Shown here: piece after piece, positions 5,195 through 8,321 of the stretch
How positions within the stretch are numbered: the first letter of the stretch is position 1
Layout of the letters: the number at the start of each line of letters is the position of its first letter
Source: Thermoplasmata archaeon
GTDB taxonomy: Archaea; Thermoplasmatota; Thermoplasmata; Lutacidiplasmatales; UBA184
Assembly (NCBI GenBank): GCA_030037035.1
Contig: JASHSA010000084.1
Coordinates: forward strand, 1 to 8,321
Length of the DNA: 8,321 nucleotides
Direction of reading: 5' to 3'
Notes under the pieces: generated by a model
Told to the model about the DNA's origin: nothing
Database searches by the model: none
Seen by the model: only the letters and a program-made list of their open reading frames with translations
Translations under genes and position numbers: made by a program

Positions 5195-8100
5195 ATGGCT
5201 CTTTGGGGCTTCTATCGTAGAGCGTGGTGGGTCGTTCCGTCGGTAGTTGCGATCGCGCTGGTGATGCTGGCGCCGACGTCGCTAGTGAGCGGTCAGGCCG
5301 GGGTCAGTGCCTCGGCCGCCGCGGTCGGGGGTTCCGGCGCTGCCGTGGCGGCGGCCTCCCCGGCAGCCGTCTCGGCCTCCTCCCAGCTATCGTCCTCCGA
5401 ACTGCAGTCGCTTCTCCAGGAGAGACCGTCCTTGGCGACGACCCCCTGGATCGAGAACCTCGAGCATCCGGCGAAGGGCTCGGCGCCTCTCGTATCGCTC
5501 CCGGATCTCGACTTGCTCGCGCACCCCGGAAAGGTCGTCAACGGTGAGGTCTCGCTCTTCAACACCGTCCAGCCGGCCTCGATGGGGCTGGCCAGCTACG
5601 GCATCGGCTCGAGCGGTCCCTACGCGCTCAACGTCTCGAACATCGTCGGCAGCATCACCTTCGAGACGCCCCCGGCCGCGAGCAACCCCGGGGCCTCGGA
5701 GGTCATCAATCCGGCCGGCGAGCACCTGGGAAGCATCGGCTCGCCGTCGACGTTCGGCATCCAGCTGAACACGATCCTCCAGAACATCGAGCTCCCGGGC
5801 GGCGTGTCGAACGGGACGTTCTGGACCCAGAACGTCGTGAACATGAACTCGACCAGCATCCACTTCGTCCAGGACGTCTTCAACTTCACCTACGGGAGCG
5901 GCGCCTACATCGCCCCCGGCACGACGATCCTCTCCGGGTGCTCGGGGTTCAACCTCGGGCTGATGCTGGCCGTCTACGGCGGCGTCTACCAGTGCGTCGG
6001 AGGGAACGTCCCGATCAGCGCGGCGGACTTCCCGCTGACGCTCAGCCTCTACAACAACGCCTCGGTCGTCGGCAACCGCGACGTCCTGACGTTCGGCTAC
6101 CTCGCCACGGGCGCTAACGGGTTCGTCTCGGGCGGGAACATCGACACGCTGGTCTTCAACAGCCCGGGAGCGCCGTCCACGCCTCCGGCGGAGCCGCCCC
6201 AGTTCACGATCAACGGCTACGCCTACAACGGCTTCGGGCTGTTCGACGACGCGGAGATCGTCATCGTGGGGGGCATCGAGGGCTCGAACGCCGTGTTCAC
6301 CGCGATCAACAACACGATCTCGCTCCAGTACTCGAACACGAGCGTCGACTACCAGAGCTTCCCCTCCGAGTTCGACTTCGGGGACGACACGGGGGAGACG
6401 TCGACCGGGATCGCCACGTACTGGACCGGCACCGACAGCGCGAACGCCGCGACGTACGAGGACGCCGGTCCGACGCTCCTGTACGGGCTCTGGGGAACCC
6501 CGGCGAGCCTCTCCGCCGCGCCGGGAGCGATCCACGTCTCCGGGACGATCTCGCCGGACTACGGCTTCGTCTTCGCCGGCAACGTCGCTCCCAGCGTGAG
6601 CTCCACGAACCTGAGCTACGTCCCGACCGTGGCGGGCACGGGGAGCTTCTCGACCTGGGTACCGCCCGCCGCCGCCGGGAGCATCATCCCGAACGGATGG
6701 TACTTCCAGTCGTGGGCCCCGAAGGCCGCCGAGCTGAACGGCTCCAACGCGGGCGGTCCGGGCCCGGTGACGTCCTCCGTGACCGACTACGACATCTCGT
6801 TGGCCCCGTCCTCCAGCCTGAACGCCCCGCTCTACATGGTCGGCAACGCGCAGGCGGCGAGCCTGGCGCTCAACGTCACGGGAAGCTCGAGCGCACCGTT
6901 CGACTTCTCGAACCTGGTGATCGGCCTGAACATCACGTTCCGACACGTGAACGACTACGGCTTCCCGTCGTTCGTGCTGTTCCAGGCCCAGGGCCTGACG
7001 GAGCCGCTCGAGGTCAACGACCTCTCCCAGTCGAACACGAGCACGACGTACATCTACGACGGCGCCGCGAGCGTCCCTCCGGGCTTCCCGAGCCCGCCGG
7101 CGGTGTTCAAGGGCCTGCAGAACTACTCGGCGCAGTTCAACGTCTGGGACTGCCAGGACGCGACGCTGACGAACCTGACGCTGGTCGGCGAGAAGGCGTA
7201 CGCCGGCGGCTGGGTCGTGGGAGGCGCCGTCCTCCTCTGGGACGACACGGACGCTTCCGTCACGGACTCCTCCGTGGCGAACGCGAGCTTCGGCATCTTC
7301 GTCGGGGACTCGCAGTCGACCGACGTCCAGGGGATCAGCGCGAGCGGCGGCTCGAACGCGGTCGACGACATCGGCTCGACGGGCACCTCCGTTCGAGGGG
7401 TCGCGGCCGTCGGCTTCGAGACGTTCGGGGTCTACGTCCTCGGCAGCTCGCTCGGGGTCTACCAGTACGTCAACGCCTCCGCCGGCGCCTACGCGGTCTA
7501 CACCGGCGGGTACGTCGGCGCGGCGTACTACAACGAGCGCGGCTCCTACGGGGCGACGGTGAGCGACCTGACCGCGACCGACGCTGCGGTCGGCGCGTAC
7601 GACTCCGTCTCGCTGGACGACGCGTTCTCCGGGGTCGCCGCCGCGATCTCCTCGGACGGGGTCATCGTCTACGCCTCGAACGACGACACGGTGACGGGCA
7701 CGAGCGCCTCCGACGGCTCCGTCGGTGTGGTCGCGGAGTCCGCGATCTCGACCGTCGTGAGCGACACGAGCGCGACGGACCTCGCGATCGCGGTCGAGCT
7801 GTTCAACACGACCGGCACCGCGGTCTCGGGGATCACGGTCTCCGATCTCGCGATCGCCGTGTTCGCCGAGTTGACGGTCTCGACGACGATCTCGGGGGTC
7901 ACCGCGACGAGCTCGGGCCTGACCCGCCTCTACGTGGGCGAGGAGATCTTCGGCGTCCCGTTCGCCGTCATCGACTCCGTCCTCAACCTGGAGCTGACGG
8001 TCTCGACGGTCCACGCGACGACGTACCCGGCGGTCCTGTACGACGCGTTCTCCGAGAGCCTTGACGTCAGCTCGGTGAACGCGACCGACGGGCAGTACGC

Positions 8101-8321
8101 GATCGTCCTCAACGGCACGTTCGCCGGCGCGTTGTCGGGCATCAGTGCCGTGCTCGACGGGAAGGGGGTCGTCCTTCAGGCGGGGGCCGAGGAGGTCAAC
8201 GTCACCGACAGCCTCTTCCTGTTCGAGACGAGCTACGGCGTCCTGATCCGGGGCGGCGCCGCGCTGAACACGATCTCCGACAACCGGTTCGTCGGGGACA
8301 ACGGCGCGAGCAGCTCCTACA
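5195..8321 (+). CDS. Giant thermopsin (peptidase A5) with C-terminal beta-helix, 3' partial
   Basis: The frame is open from ATG 5195 to the right edge: 1,042 complete codons, no stop. A signal peptide (about 1-32, hydrophobic core VVPSVVAIALVMLAP) is followed by an Ala/Ser-rich propeptide-like region. The A5 domain spans about 125-430, with ASMGLASYGIG (128-138), GSIGSP, FWTQNVV (209-215), a C249/C267 pair that could form a disulfide, and FGDDTGETSTGI (395-406). Thermopsins are secreted proteases active at low pH; their catalytic residues are not firmly established, so activity is inferred from conservation. Residues about 430-635 are a linker domain I do not recognise (contains NITFRHVNDYGFPSFVLF). 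From about 637 on, short beta-strand coils form a right-handed beta-helix, with exact 22-residue steps at 832-919. Lysine is very rare and N-x-S/T sequons number about 20. Single-domain thermopsins are several hundred residues, so this protein is greatly extended. The TATA box at 5166-5174 suggests leaderless expression. Confidence 0.88.
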   Translation, partial: MALWGFYRRAWWVVPSVVAIALVMLAPTSLVSGQAGVSASAAAVGGSGAAVAAASPAAVSASSQLSSSELQSLLQERPSLATTPWIENLEHPAKGSAPLVSLPDLDLLAHPGKVVNGEVSLFNTVQPASMGLASYGIGSSGPYALNVSNIVGSITFETPPAASNPGASEVINPAGEHLGSIGSPSTFGIQLNTILQNIELPGGVSNGTFWTQNVVNMNSTSIHFVQDVFNFTYGSGAYIAPGTTILSGCSGFNLGLMLAVYGGVYQCVGGNVPISAADFPLTLSLYNNASVVGNRDVLTFGYLATGANGFVSGGNIDTLVFNSPGAPSTPPAEPPQFTINGYAYNGFGLFDDAEIVIVGGIEGSNAVFTAINNTISLQYSNTSVDYQSFPSEFDFGDDTGETSTGIATYWTGTDSANAATYEDAGPTLLYGLWGTPASLSAAPGAIHVSGTISPDYGFVFAGNVAPSVSSTNLSYVPTVAGTGSFSTWVPPAAAGSIIPNGWYFQSWAPKAAELNGSNAGGPGPVTSSVTDYDISLAPSSSLNAPLYMVGNAQAASLALNVTGSSSAPFDFSNLVIGLNITFRHVNDYGFPSFVLFQAQGLTEPLEVNDLSQSNTSTTYIYDGAASVPPGFPSPPAVFKGLQNYSAQFNVWDCQDATLTNLTLVGEKAYAGGWVVGGAVLLWDDTDASVTDSSVANASFGIFVGDSQSTDVQGISASGGSNAVDDIGSTGTSVRGVAAVGFETFGVYVLGSSLGVYQYVNASAGAYAVYTGGYVGAAYYNERGSYGATVSDLTATDAAVGAYDSVSLDDAFSGVAAAISSDGVIVYASNDDTVTGTSASDGSVGVVAESAISTVVSDTSATDLAIAVELFNTTGTAVSGITVSDLAIAVFAELTVSTTISGVTATSSGLTRLYVGEEIFGVPFAVIDSVLNLELTVSTVHATTYPAVLYDAFSESLDVSSVNATDGQYAIVLNGTFAGALSGISAVLDGKGVVLQAGAEEVNVTDSLFLFETSYGVLIRGGAALNTISDNRFVGDNGASSSY
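7688..7951 (+). repeat. 22-residue beta-helix coils in the thermopsin-like protein
   Basis: Four consecutive coils begin at residues 832 (TVTGTSASD), 854 (VVSDTSATD), 876 (AVSGITVSD) and 898 (TISGVTATS), each exactly 22 residues or 66 bases apart. All share the pattern hydrophobic-[ST]-[GD]-hydrophobic or small-[ST]-x-[ST]-[DS], followed by a hydrophobic strand such as VGVVAES or IAVELFN. Further coils with 22-24 residue spacing start at 956, 979, 1001 and 1025 and continue to the window edge. An insert at about 909-931 (LTRLYVGEEIFGVPFAV) interrupts the regular series. The periodicity matches parallel beta-helix (PbH1/NosD-like) repeats, which often bind polysaccharide or act as adhesive shafts. 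Confidence 0.7.

Noticed and set aside
5185..5220. Short upstream open frame ATG to TAG (12 codons) overlapping the thermopsin start.
   Set aside because: The TATA box predicts transcription starting near 5195, downstream of this ATG, so it would not be in the mRNA.
5387..8014. An 875-codon open frame on the minus strand.
   Set aside because: Same low-complexity Arg/Asp/Val composition; it is a shadow of the thermopsin gene.
6697..8064. A 455-codon plus-strand open frame in another phase.
   Set aside because: Arg/Gly-rich shadow translation inside the thermopsin/beta-helix gene, whose frame shows regular 22-residue coils.

Overview
The window is strongly GC-rich (roughly 70% by eye, not computed) and almost every codon ends in G or C. 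It most likely comes from an archaeon of the Thermoplasmata (Thermoplasmatota), probably an acid-adapted, high-GC lineage. Three things support this. The third gene carries a clear thermopsin (peptidase family A5) domain, a family known essentially from acidophilic or thermophilic archaea. The second gene carries several 'F-x-x-TGL-x-x-G-x-x-W-x-V' Ig-like modules that are typical of Thermoplasmata surface proteins. The intergenic regions carry archaeal-style TATA elements, one placed for a leaderless transcript. The exact lineage is inference.

Layout, all on the + strand. (1) 36-1187: a full-length acyl-CoA dehydrogenase-fold protein with altered active-site motifs. (2) A 56-base gap holding the only AT-rich patch near 1190, probably a promoter. 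(3) 1244-5089: a 1,281-residue secreted, membrane-anchored protein with a signal peptide, sedolisin (S53) propeptide, S53 catalytic fold, thermopsin-like module, three Ig-like modules, a transmembrane helix and a basic/proline-rich tail. (4) A 105-base gap with two GC-rich palindromes and a TATA box 20 bases before the next start codon. (5) From 5195 past the right edge: a giant thermopsin with signal peptide, A5 domain, a linker domain, and a right-handed beta-helix made of 22-residue coils; its C-terminus is outside the window.

The main result is that the sedolisin-like protein appears to be a pseudoprotease. The nucleophilic Ser of the GTS motif is Ala590, and the acidic pair E...D aligns with Ser363 and Glu367. 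The oxyanion Asp (D455) and the two Asp calcium ligands (D657, D673) are kept. It sits directly upstream of an intact-looking thermopsin and contains a partial thermopsin-like module itself. The pair looks like a cell-surface unit: a membrane-tethered, catalytically altered scaffold plus a large secreted protease with a repeat-built binding arm. That joint role is inference. The acyl-CoA dehydrogenase is probably metabolically unrelated, but it too lacks canonical active-site residues.

Very long open frames on the minus strand and in the other plus frames are GC-composition shadows, including the open frame upstream of 1244 that runs through the whole dehydrogenase gene. No RNA gene, insertion sequence, CRISPR array or origin was seen.
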